Assembly: GCA_022749755.1 (NCBI GenBank)
Contig: CM040452.1
Coordinates: 18,184,350 to 18,248,349 of the forward strand
Source of the DNA: Azadirachta indica
Lineage: Eukaryota > Streptophyta > Magnoliopsida > Sapindales > Meliaceae
Direction of reading: 5' to 3'
DNA: 64,000 nucleotides
The notes under the pieces are model-generated. The model made no database searches, was not told where the DNA came from, and saw only the letters and a program-made list of their open reading frames with translations. Positions 52,236 through 63,200 of this stretch are shown one piece after another (position 1 is the stretch's first letter; every line of letters begins with the position of its first letter). The translations under genes and the position numbers were made by a program.

Positions 52236-52823
52236 ATGGCGCAGTTCATAGACAAGGCGAAGAACTTTTTCGCAGAGAAGGTGGCCCATATTAAGAAGCC
52301 CGAAGCCGAACTCACAGACGTTGATCTGAAGAACCTCACTCGTGAAGCCGTCGAGTATGACGCCATGGTCTCCGTGGATAATCCCTACAGCCATTCACTT
52401 CCCATTTGCGAGATCTCCTATACCTTCACCAGTGCCGGCAGGTTTGGATTTCGATCCGTTCCGTTCTCGTTCATTTACGTACACTTCGATCATCATTTGC
52501 TTTGCTCTAGAATTCTAGAATTAATTAACATATGTTGATTTTGCTGTTGCTGTTGCTACTGCTGTTGCTGCAGAGTGATAGCATCGGGAACAATGCCGGA
52601 TCCTGGCTCGTTGAAAGCAAATGAAAAGACGGCACTGAAAGTGCCGATGAAGGTGCCGTACAGCATTCTGGTGAGTCTGGCGAAGGACATTGGAGCAGAT
52701 TGGGACGTTGATTATCAAGTGGATTTGGGTCTGACGATTGATCTTCCGATCATCGGGAATTTCACAATCCCTCTGTCAAAGAAGGGAGAGATCAAGCTCC
52801 CTACCTTCTCTGATATATTTTAA
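52236..52823 (+). CDS. LEA14: LEA14-type late embryogenesis abundant protein (LEA_2)
   Basis: Two exons, 52236-52441 and 52574-52823, give 151 residues, exactly the usual LEA14 length. LEA14 is a globular group-2 (Pfam LEA_2/WHy) protein thought to protect cells in dehydration; it is cytosolic, with no signal peptide seen here. Recognisable blocks are FIDKAKNFFAEKVA at the N-terminus, VSVDNPYSHSLPICEISYT, AGRVIASGTMPDPGSLKA across the splice junction, VPYSILVSLAKDIGADWDVD and a C-terminal IGNFTIPLSKKGEIKLPT. The intron is small (132 bases) and ends in a TTGCTG repeat (separate entry). The gene is convergent with RBP45 and probably ABA/stress-regulated. Confidence 0.95.
52541..52573. repeat. 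TTGCTG repeat at the LEA14 intron acceptor
   Basis: TTGCTG-type units (TTGCTG TTGCTG TTGCTA CTGCTG TTGCTG) run straight into the CAG acceptor of the only LEA14 intron. The repeat forms the pyrimidine-containing tract of the splice site, so length change could affect splicing. Confidence 0.8.
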
Positions 52824-55051
52824 TTATATCTTAGCCGTTTCTGCTACTTACATACATGTATGGAGACGAGTACCGAGGCATTGAAGCAATAATTATGTTT
52901 TATTTATCTTTGTTTTGGGTGTCGGTGTTACTGCCTGCCTTCGGGCAATGGCTATGTTTTGTTTCTCTTTATTTTGGGACTTGGTGTTACTGCCTCCTAT
53001 ATAATCCACGTAATAATTATGCTTTTAATCTAAGAAATAAGACATAATACTGCGCCACACAGCAAAGCGAAATTCCTAGCTATGGATATGCACAGAGTTG
53101 TTGTTACTCTTTGACAACATAACAATTATGTACGCAGTTCTCTCTTCACGTATCACGTCGATTGGAATTGCTTTCGAGCCAGTGAGTATCCTTTTACTTT
53201 ACCCTATTCTTCCGTTCCTGCTTTTATTATTATTCAAGTTTTTTTTTTTAAATAAAAAATAAAAATAAAAAAATTCAATTTTATTCTTAATTATAAGACA
53301 ATAGTCATTCCCGATGGCACTTGTTTTTCAGCCCCGATGCCGAACAAGAAGTATCCATCCCATCACCCTCTTCCTACGAAGAGATTTATGGTTGTTATGT
53401 ACCGTGATCTTTGCCCTAGATTGAGGCAGACAAAATCTTCCTATTTCTACGTTTAATAAATTGAAAAGTATTTTCTTTTTTATTTAAAATCCATGTCGTA
53501 TTTTTGTGGAGTATTTTTTAAAGTATAGAATACAAGAATTTGAAATTATCTCTCGGGTATTACCTGACTGAGTCTGTCAGGAAGTTTGGACCTCGAAAAT
53601 GAGCTTGGATCCCAACAAATTAAATCCGTGTAGGATCATTGGCCCTACCTCGACAGATCTCAACTCTTTTACAGATTCAACTTTTGTGTTGCATCCTTAA
53701 TCTCAGCTTTTCAAAAACGTCATTCAAACAAAATGTCCATATAAATTTATGTCTCGAGTAGGATCTATTCATAGAACTTTGTGTGCGATTAGGATGTTGT
53801 CATGCAAATAGGCTATATCTCTTGGGTCTTGTTTGTTTGATTTAAGGTAGAGAATATTAAGCGTCTAGATTAAAATTAGCAAGTACCTCGTCGTTAGACA
53901 GAATCGTCATTTTTTATGCAGGAGTGCACGCATTATAGGTTCTAACGTTTTCACCCTTTTACTGAGGAAATTCCATTGATAGTTCAGTAAACTGAATTAA
54001 TTAGTTTGTGAATTCTTTTTTCTGTTTCCCAAAGGTCCTCGACGATCTAGGTGAAGAAGGATAAACAACAAATTATCATTTGGCACCTCGCACAGAAAAT
54101 CGCCTGGTCAGTAGTTCGTATTCCTCTAAACTAACTCTTGATTCTTCTTGTTTAAGTTAAATAAATAATAGATTTAACGGAAAAACAAAAAAATAGCCGT
54201 ACATATGCACCTCCCAAGTCGACTGACCATGCAATACGGAATCATTAAAAGCTCAAAAAAAAAAAAAAAGAGTAATTGCAACAGAAAGAGCCCCAGATTA
54301 CCTCAATTGGCACAATCACAATAAGAAAATTAAATTGCAAATGATACAGAAAACAAAGATCAGTCAGTCGAAACAAGCTGCAATATCTGGTCAATGAAGC
54401 ATACAGAATCAAAAAAAGGACAGTAAATTATGTGCTACCACAACCCCGTAAGTTAATGCTTCAACACACAACATTGCAGCAACTAAACAAAAGGAAGGAG
54501 AAAAAAACATAAAATCAAAGAAAAAGAAAAAGAAAAAGAAACCTAAAACCCCAAACACTCCATCATCTGACAACCAAAGGATCCTAAAATTCATCTGATT
54601 GTGGCAACCCAGCTTCAAGACTTCCAACATTTGAAGATCACTGCACAAAGTAAAAGAACATTGTTAAATCAAAATGTATAAAAAAACAAGAAAATAGGCA
54701 GACGCATTTCCTTGCAAATGCTAGCCTAAACTAAACCACTACCCAGGAAAAAAGAGACTCAACTATTTTATTAGGTTTGTTACAGCCAAATGACAGTACA
54801 AGACGCAGTAGCCACATAATGGGATTCTTTGCACACTGTTTGAAAAAATATATATTAACCAGACTACACATACATACTTCCAAGTGAAAATGATGCTTTA
54901 AATCTCACTTCCAGGGCCAACCCAATAATGAGAAATATATTTTATATAATGCAGCTTATACAATGAAACAAACCCATATGTTGCCAGTTCGCTTCTAAAG
55001 ACTCGGTTTTGTTATCATGGAAATACCAAATGTTTAACTATGGCTGACCTG
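52824..55051. other. 3' regions of LEA14 and RBP45 and intergenic DNA
   Basis: The LEA14 3' UTR holds an imperfect 59-bp tandem duplication (52886-52998). From 53050 to 54380 the DNA is unremarkable, with poly-A/T runs near 53240-53270 and 54255-54270. An (AAAAAG)n-type purine run lies at 54518-54541. The right end is the RBP45 3' UTR. No other gene is supported. Confidence 0.5.
52886..52998. repeat. Imperfect 59-bp tandem duplication in the LEA14 3' UTR
   Basis: GCAAT..(A/G)..TATGTTTT.TTT.TCTTT.TTTTGGG.. followed by GGTGTTACTGCCT occurs at 52886-52939 and again at 52945-52998, offset by 59 bases. The two copies differ at several positions. It directly follows the stop codon region of LEA14. 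Confidence 0.8.
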
Positions 55052-58000
55052 CTATGGCTGTTGGTAAGTCCCTGGCTGCTGGTAATTCCCGTATCCAGGA
55101 TAGCCACCATAGTACATGGTAGGATCTTGGGGAGGAGGCGCATATCCATAGGCTTCGTATCCCTGTGCATATCCATAGTATCCACCATTCCACTGGGCCT
55201 GATCAGGCTGAACCTAAGCCAAAATCCAATTTACAGGCACTTTTAATGCTCACGTATTTGAAAACATGCACCATAACAGAAATTGCTAAAAGACAGCATG
55301 TAGTCACATTACCTGTTTGTTTGAAGGACTACGACCCCAGGAAAGTCTAATACTTTGTCCTCCTAATTGGGTGCCGTTCAACATTGATAGTGCTTGCTCC
55401 GCACAAGTTCTAAAGTACATCATATGAAGCACCAATATCAAGTGAGAACACAAAGTTGTACAGAAGAAAAACTTCCATCAGAAAAATGACCAACTGTTTA
55501 CCTATTAGCAAATTGAACAAACCCACAGCGCTTGCCTACTGGTATTTTCACATGAACTAACTCACCGTATTGGCCAAAAACTGTTTTCAAAATGTCATCT
55601 GTAACGCTAGGATCCAAACCCCCAACAAATATCTGCACTCAAGAGGGTAACATGTCACTTGGGTATAGCAACAAATTAACCAGTATCAACAATTATAAAA
55701 AACTACGCACTGTTGTATTATTTGGGTCATTCTCGCCCTGGTTTCCTTGAGTATTTTGATAGGTAGCTGCAAATGACAAATACATGTCAGGAACATAAAG
55801 GGAGGGAAGTTTTCAAGTGGAATTCCCATACTTATCATCTAGGCATCTAACTGCCATGTCATGTTCAAACAATTAAACATGACAAGAACATTTCATCAGG
55901 CACTAGTGGTAATCTCTAGAGAATTATGTTACATTCATATGTCAAACCAACAAGAGTAATTATTTGTTCATAACAAGCAAAAGCACATACATAAACACCA
56001 AACTATACTAGTTTGGAAAAAAGGTATTTATTGCAAAGCATATCTCAATTAATATAGGGAAAGCAGAATAAATATATATAGAAGTAATTGAATAAAACCA
56101 TGGCAATCTGCAAAAAGGCATATCACTGCAACATAAGTGCTTTTCAGATCGCTCATGCAAACCAATTTTATGGATTGATGCTGCCAAAATTGCGTACATA
56201 AAGCTTTTACAGCATTATTTTAATTCTCAATGAATTTCAAGGCAGGATAGCATACAACTTGCAGAGTCTACCAACAGAACAAACAAGAAAATAATATTCT
56301 CTACTATATACATGAAATCCACAAAAGAACGGCAAGACAATTCAATTAACAAGCAGAAAGATTTTGCTTGCTTTATTGAGCACAGGAGCAAATATGCTTT
56401 ATTGAACACAGAAACAAATATACCTTTTGAAATAAATAAACAAAATATACATAAGCTAGGGAGTGTTTTCCTCCTGGCTGGACACAAAAATAGACGAGAA
56501 TAAATGAATAGAAGGGAAGCACAAATTAAAGGGCAATGTACAGAACCTAAGGATTAGATAACAGTGCACATAAACATGCAAGCGACTGTATCCATGACTG
56601 CTTTGTGCGGCTTATAAACACGCTTCCTTTCTTATAAAATAAAGCACAATTGCAAATGGACAGAGAAAATAAAGAAAAAATTGTAAGCGTAATGGAAATC
56701 GGCCCACGAAGAAGTACACAACAATTCTTCTGGATTTGCGTAAAGTAAAGAATGAAGGAAAAGAACCTTGGAAAATGGAAAACAAATGGTAACCCTTCAC
56801 ATATAAGGAACTGGAAAAGTAATTCACGAATGTAGCAAATAAATGCCACGCGAAAGTGAAGAAGCTTATGACGTAAACAAAATCACTGACCTAAAATGAG
56901 GCCACGCATTAAAGTGGAATCATTTCACCCGAAATCAGTTCCAGGCCCCCCAAAATGAGAGCCTCTTGGTGTCCTGCTTTAAGACAACATGAGTTTTATA
57001 TAAGTTTTTGCATGTTTTAATTGAATTAAATGCTCCCAAGTTTACAAAGGCAATTATTGGAAGGAAATGACTTCTTAAATTCCGCATATCTTCAATTGCT
57101 TAACTGAAAGAACGTGAATCTAGAACACTGCTTGACAACTTCACCTCTAAAAGATTTATATATAATCAACCAACTTCAACTTACCACTTCAAAGTATTCT
57201 AGAGTGATATCATAATGTAGGATAAGGTAGAGAACAAACATGTAACAGATCATAGCAAAAGTCAAACAGCTCTCTCATAGTAATTACAGCAAAGCATTAG
57301 TCGCAACACAACTGCCACACATACCTTTCTGATATTGCTGGCCGGTGGCAGGTTTCTTGGTAGCAGCTGGCCCAATCCGCATAGGTCTAGTAGAGCAGAG
57401 CACTCCGTTCATTTCAGTCATGGAGCGCAACTGTTCATTTTCATCACCAAATCTCACAAAACCATATCCCTTAGAACGACCAGTGGTTCTATCAGTCACC
57501 ACTTTAGCACCCTTCACTGATGGATAGACAGCCCTAAATGTTTCTTGTAGCATATAGTCCGTTACATCAGCGGCCAAATCCCCAACAAAAATTGTATAAT
57601 CAGGTCCATCATCTGGGCGCCTCTCACCGGCACCATAAGTTGCCCAGTTTAGTCTAAAATTCTGCTCTGTGCTTGGCATTGCCGTGCCATTATAAGTCTG
57701 CAAAACCCTCTCAGCAGCAGCATGACTGACAAACTCAATGAAACCATAACCCTCAGGAAAATTTGTTTGCTTGTTGCGAATAACCTTTGCTGAAACAACC
57801 TGTAAGCAAACAAATGTGTGTCTAAGAAACAACCTAATAAAGCAGCCAGTAAGCAAGGTACACAGGGAAGAAAGATATGCTTTGTAATGCAATAAATTGA
57901 GGATAACAGGTTACAAACAAGATGAACAAGAAGTTAACCCCAACGGAACAGTTAAAAGATGACAATCAATTCAAACCCTAAGAATATCCAAATTAGCACC

Positions 58001-58656
58001 AACGAAGCAACAAAGTCCCATAAGGATCCACAAAATCAAACTCCTTCCCCTGAAAAGATTTACTTCTGAACCTTTTGGTCCCTCTGCGTATAGTAGAAGT
58101 GAATCTATCTTTTTCTTCCAAAAATCACATACATAAAACCAGAATAACCAACTTCAGCTATCGGAACAAAATTTTCATAATATAACATGCATATAATTAC
58201 ATGTTAAATTTTCTTAAAAGGGTATATATCCAAACATGTAGAATCTGACCAGAAACGACAAACAAAAACAAACATAAAGAGAAAATATAAGTTCGTATAA
58301 ATATGTATATAACTTATGTGTATATATAAAACTGAGTTACAGAACGATTTATATACCTCCCCAGTATGACCGAAGATGCTGATGAGATAATTCTCATCCA
58401 TCCACTGCTGCAAGTCTCCGATCCACAAAGACCGGATCCCATCCGAAGGAGTATCAGGCCCGACACCATACGGCTGCGTCTGCTGAGTTGGAGGCGGCAC
58501 CGGCTGCGGCGTCCAGCCAGCTGGAGGCGGCACCGGAGTCTGTTGTTGCTGCGTCTGTTGATACGTCATCCACTGCGGCTGTTGCTGGTACTGGCTATTC
58601 TGATCGGATGATTGTGGCGGCACAACCTGCGATGGTACTGGCGGTTGTTGCATCAT
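55052..58656 (-). CDS. RBP45: Polyadenylate-binding protein RBP45 (three RRM domains)
   Basis: Six exons on the minus strand: 58656-58357, 57799-57325, 55766-55711, 55632-55502, 55409-55313 and 55213-55052, giving 406 residues, as in RBP45B-type proteins. RBP45/47 proteins are nuclear, bind poly(A) and U-rich RNA and are related to yeast Nam8 and animal TIA-1. The N-terminus is Gln/Pro-rich (residues 1-70). RRM1 has LWIGDL (77-82) and GYGFIEF (117-123). RRM2 has IFVGDL (170-175) and GYGFVRF (211-217). RRM3 has IFVGGL (278-283) and CGFVQF (313-318). The C-terminus is Gly/Tyr/Gln-rich (GGYYGYAQGY, YYGGYPGYGNYQQP). All RNP motifs are intact. The first ATG of an MM pair is at 58656; the second (58654-58651) could also serve. 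A TATA box lies 143 bases upstream. The third intron-flanking region (55767-57324) is a long intron of 1.56 kb. Confidence 0.94.
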
Positions 58657-58798
58657 TGTTAAAAGAATCTAACAGAAAATCAAATTTATCAGAGGTGTAA
58701 TTCGCTGTTTTTCCCTGAGATCCGATGGAGATGAGAGTCCGAGCCCTAGAAGCAAGGGTTCTGTGCGAAAGGGAGGAGTAAATTGCGGCCGGGACGGG

Positions 58799-58806
58799 TA
58801 TTTATA
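58799..58806 (-). promoter_or_regulatory. TATA box of RBP45
   Basis: TATAAATA on the minus strand, 143-150 bases upstream of the RBP45 start codon. A G-box CACGTG (58825-58830) lies just beyond it. Confidence 0.55.
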
Positions 58807-58832
58807 GTAGAAGCAAATAAAGGACACGTGGA

Positions 58833-59050
58833 GCGACATCGCTGGGTAGATTTGTGATAGGGTGAGTCGGTGTTACTGGCTGGCGTGATAAAGATAATTG
58901 TCTTTGGTTGTTATGGGGCCGAAGGATTGTTGGGCTCAGCCCACTGCGACATCGTTGGTAGATTTGCGATCGGTGAGTCGGTGTTACAGGCTGCCGTGAT
59001 AAGATAATTGTCTTCGGTTGTTAATGGGCCGAAGGATTGTTGGGCTCAGC
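58833..59050. repeat. Tandem duplication of a 110-bp promoter block upstream of RBP45
   Basis: Copy 1 (58833-58940) and copy 2 (58946-59050) both run GCGACATCG.TGG(G)TAGATTTG.GAT, GGTGAGTCGGTGTTAC, GTGATAA(A)GATAATTGTCTT.GGTTGTTA, GGGCCGAAGGATTGTTGGGCTCAGC. They are about 90% identical by eye. Each copy carries GGCCC and GAGCCCA words (site II-like on the RBP45 strand) and a GATAA I-box, so the duplication doubles candidate regulatory sites just upstream of the TATA box. Confidence 0.88.
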
Positions 59051-60174
59051 TAAATTTCAAGGCTTTACATGCTTCCTATATTTGATAATTTCTAAAAAAA
59101 AAAAAAAAAAGAGGAAATTAAACGTTCCCAAGTGTTTATATTTACTTCCTAAAAAATCATATTACAATCAAATAATATCTAATAAACATGAAATTTATAT
59201 ATGGTGACTACACTTTACTAATATCACTGGATATTAAACTTGTTATTAAAATATTTTTTAAAATTACAATTAACTCGTTGAAACACTTTTAAATTGATTA
59301 AGATTTGTGTGATGTTGAAAACTATTACAATTGTTTAATAAAAAATCTCAACAATTTTCAGTAAGAATATTTGTTGATTGTATATTGGTTATGATTAAAA
59401 TAATACTAAATTTTAACTTAAGGAAGTATTTCATTGTCTTAAAAGTCTATAATAAAACTAATTCAAACAAATTATTGATGCTAATTACTTATGTATTTAT
59501 TCTCACCACTTACTAATATACTGTTAATTGATATTTTATTAACATAATATATGTATTTATTTTCATTCATAATATTTGTATATATGTATTCTGGCAACTT
59601 ACAAATAAATGAAAATTAGTGAGTTTAGATATCAAATAATTCTGAGTGGTTCAACAAATTATAAATATTAAAAATAAATAAAATTTATTAGGATATTTTT
59701 GTATTTATCCATATTTTGCATTTTATTTTGAAACAACTATAACTATAACATTCCTTTAAAAAAAAATTACTATATTTAAATGCATTATTTTTTTAATTGA
59801 ATCATAATAGTTAATTTTAAAAATTTGTGTTTTTATTTTTTTAAAGTTTATTATTATGAATTCTTATTGATTCTTACCTATTTTAAGGATTTGATATTCT
59901 TAAAAGGATTTTATATTAAAATCTTGTACAAGAGGAAAGGAATAAACAAAGAAAAGAAAAAGAAAAGAAAACCGTTCTTCGGAATACGAAAACCCTAATC
60001 TGTGATAGGGCTACAACTTTTCCGCTAGCCAAACGGGCTCCAAACCTAGCTCTCTTCAAAACCTCCAAAACCCTAATCCCTTAATTTAATTGCGTGCTTA
60101 AACCCTGCATAATTCTTGGACACTATCCGGTGATAAAGGTCCTTAAAACATTTAAAAATCGTCTTCTATCTTCG
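59051..60174. other. Intergenic DNA between the RBP45 and URB1 promoters
   Basis: AT-rich DNA with no coding gene. The right end is the URB1 leader region with two telo-boxes and a 21-bp direct repeat (separate entries). Confidence 0.5.
59990..60076 (+). promoter_or_regulatory. Two telo-boxes in the URB1 leader region
   Basis: AAACCCTAA occurs at 59990-59998 and at 60068-60076, 99-185 bases before the URB1 ATG. Telo-boxes mark plant ribosome-biogenesis genes, which fits URB1. Confidence 0.55.
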
Positions 60175-60211
60175 ATGGATGACCCCAGCTCACTATCCGG
60201 TGATAAAGGTC
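60121..60211 (+). repeat. 21-bp direct repeat containing the first URB1 splice donor
   Basis: CACTATCCGGTGATAAAGGT plus C is present twice, at 60121-60141 and 60191-60211, exactly 70 bases apart. The second copy spans the end of exon 1 and its donor (AAAG|GTC at 60208). The first therefore places an identical donor sequence in the leader. Flanking sequence is not shared. Confidence 0.9.
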
Positions 60212-63200
60212 AGCTCTATTTCTTTTCATACAGTCAAGTTTCACTCAAAATAATGAAAGTTTATGTAAAGAACAATATTTGCTTGTTGTTTTACAAGATA
60301 AAACCTGTCTCCGGTTCAGTTTTATTCCTTAGAAATTTAGCAGACGTTATTTTTTTATTTGATCATGAACTGTGAGCGAACTTTGTTTTAATTTTCCCGC
60401 CTTTTTTCTGGTTTAACGTGTGATTGCTAACTTGAAACCTTCATTGTCAAAGTAAAATTTTGTGTTGTGATACAATGGAAGTGGAATAATTTGCTTAATA
60501 TCGTATGATATTCAATTGCAGTGATGCTAGATGATGACAGTGACAGTGAGGTGGAGGTAGAAGAAGCTCCAGAATTTGCTTTCAGAGCGAACCGTGAAGC
60601 TAAACTCAAAGAACTATTGCACAATATAAATGCATTGGAAATTAAATTATGTTCAGATGCTGCAAAGGAGTTTATCAAGTTACTCAATGGAGATTCTGGA
60701 GGTGAGTTTCTCCGGCTATATGTACACACTTCCAACAGGTGCTCGGAACTTATGGCAGCATGGAAGCTTCGGCAAGGAAAACCTGGGATGTCATATATAT
60801 TTTCGTTAATTTCTGCTATTCTAAGTCATCCCGAGGGAATGCATAATCCTAACGATAAGGATAGAGTTGTTATTAGTAGAATTATTGATAAGTTTGCTCG
60901 AATGATTATTGATGAAAAGATGGATGATATCTATAAGGAACTAAATAGTAAAGAAGGGAAGCGCCAAAATGCAGCTCTTTTGCTAATGGCTTCGATTATC
61001 AGACGTGGTTCAGGATTGGCTTCAGAGGTTGCAAAGAGTTTTGATTTTAAGCTTCAGGTATTTTCCAAGCTTGCGGAGTATAAACAGAGAGGGGGTGACA
61101 AGAAGAGGAAACACTTGACGAGGGAGTCATTTGTCAGGTTTGCAATGTCATTCTTGGAGGTGGGAAAACCAGGATTGTTGAGGTGGGTCCTACAGCAGAA
61201 GGAAATGTATTCTGGTGTGCTTCGCGGTCTTGGGAATGACGAAGATGAGATTGTTGTTTATGTTTTGTCCACATTGGAGAATAGGGTTTTGACAGAAGAC
61301 TCGTTGGTGCCCCCAGGTCTCCGGAGTGTTCTTTTCGGAAATGTTACATTGGAACAGTTAGTCAGTATCTCTGGAAGGGAGAATGGTGGGCCTGCTGCAG
61401 AGTTGGCACACCGTGTTCTGATTATGGTTTCTACTGATCCTTGCAATGGCTTGATGCCAGACTTTAAGAGACACCCAAATCCATTAAGGGGTAATCCAAA
61501 GAGGTTACTGGGGCTTATGAAGAGGCTAAAAGCAACAGAGATCAACTATCATAGAGCTCTGCTTTTGGCTATTCTTCAAGGGAGACCATCCTTAGCTGCA
61601 GCATACATGGATGATTTTCCTTACAACCTTGAAGATTTTGCATCTCCTAACTGGTCAGCTTTCTATATACTGCTGCATATTTTCTTTGACCTTTCCTCTC
61701 TCTCTCTAAATAATTTGTATTTATTTCTGTAGCTTGTGTTCCTGTATATATATGTGGTGACTGAAGCTCTTGCAGGCTTGCTATTGTTTCTCTGGCGGCA
61801 AATGTGGTTTCATCGGTTGGCATGGGCCTTTCTTTTGATTTCCGTGATACTCGATCTCCAGATCCGCCTTCCTTTGATAATTCTGATGTGCAAAGTATCT
61901 TGAATTGCATATGTCCTCGTCCATTCAGCCGATCAGTAATCAATAAGGGCTTGCTTCACTCCAATTTTCTTGTGAAGCATGGAACCTTAAGGCTTCTGCT
62001 GGAAGCACTGAAGCTGTTGGATTCCTTCATAACTGCTTTACAATGTAGAGCTTCTTCTATCAGTGAAATGATGCAAAGTTGGGCATCTATTATGCAAGAA
62101 ATTCAGAATGATGTCCGAACTTTGCTCCCTGATCCACAAGTCTTATTGACTCTATTTTCTATGCAAAGTAGCCAAAGTAGAACTTGTGAGTCACGTTTGA
62201 AAAGAAAAGTGGAATCAGTATATCTTTTAGAATGTAGTAACAAAGATAGGAAAAAACTGAAAACAGGTGTTCTGAATGAGGATAAGGATATTATTATTAG
62301 CGGGATAAATTCTGATCTTCAAATTGTTGTGCCAATGGACAGTGAAAGTGTTGCAGATACATCTGTAACAGATCTATCGGACACTGAAAAGGATTTAATG
62401 AATGTGATATCTGAGATTTGGGGTTTGGACGTCTGCTCTGCTCCAGTTGTCACCCTCAGTAATGCAGATATTTATTTCCAATCTAAGCTTCTTGATGCTC
62501 TCAAAATATATCTGGTAAGTTTCATGTCTTTGCATCTTTTGCTTGTTAGATATGCCGTAAAGAATATTTTCTGAAATGAAGAAAGAAATTTTAGGTGGAA
62601 TTTCATTGATTTTGGTAGTGTTACATTTGGATTTGTAATTTTATCAAGAGCTTGTGGAAATTTTGGTTTGATCTTCATGAAAATTTTATGGCTGTGTATC
62701 TAGTTAAGGATACATAAACCCTACGAAAATATTGATTTTAGCTTTCCTGCTGATTAATCTCTAATTTGGAACTTGCTTTATGTCTTATGCTATGTGTGTC
62801 AACTCACTGTGTGAACATGAGATGATTAGAATTTTGTCTTGCTTTAAAATAATTTAATTTGCAATTTAAGCAGTCATCCTGTTAGAAATTATAGATTTCA
62901 CTTGCTATTTTTGTTGTTTAAACTAGATTGGTAATAATTTATCATTTTTGGTCATTAATCTTTTTTGACCAGCCTTCCCCTAAATTTTGCGACCTAGTTC
63001 AGTGAAACTTTTCTCTCTTGACTATTCTTTGATTTAGATGCTGCAGACAAACATGCAAAATGCTTGCTTAGTGGATCTGGCATTTATTAAATGTAGTCAT
63101 TTTTCTGTTCACATGTTCTGAATGTGATCCATTTGAGTAGTCCATTATTTTTTTGTTTTCTCATCTTTTTTTCCCTTTTTCTGAAGTGGGTTGGGGGGAA

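Noticed and set aside
53338..53457. Short open frame starting MPNKKYPSHH in the LEA14-RBP45 spacer
   Set aside because: It is 39 codons with no recognisable motif, promoter or splice context. This is likely chance.
60427..60735. Minus-strand frame over URB1 exon 2
   Set aside because: Its Ser-rich translation is the reverse of the acidic DSDSEVEVEE codons of URB1.
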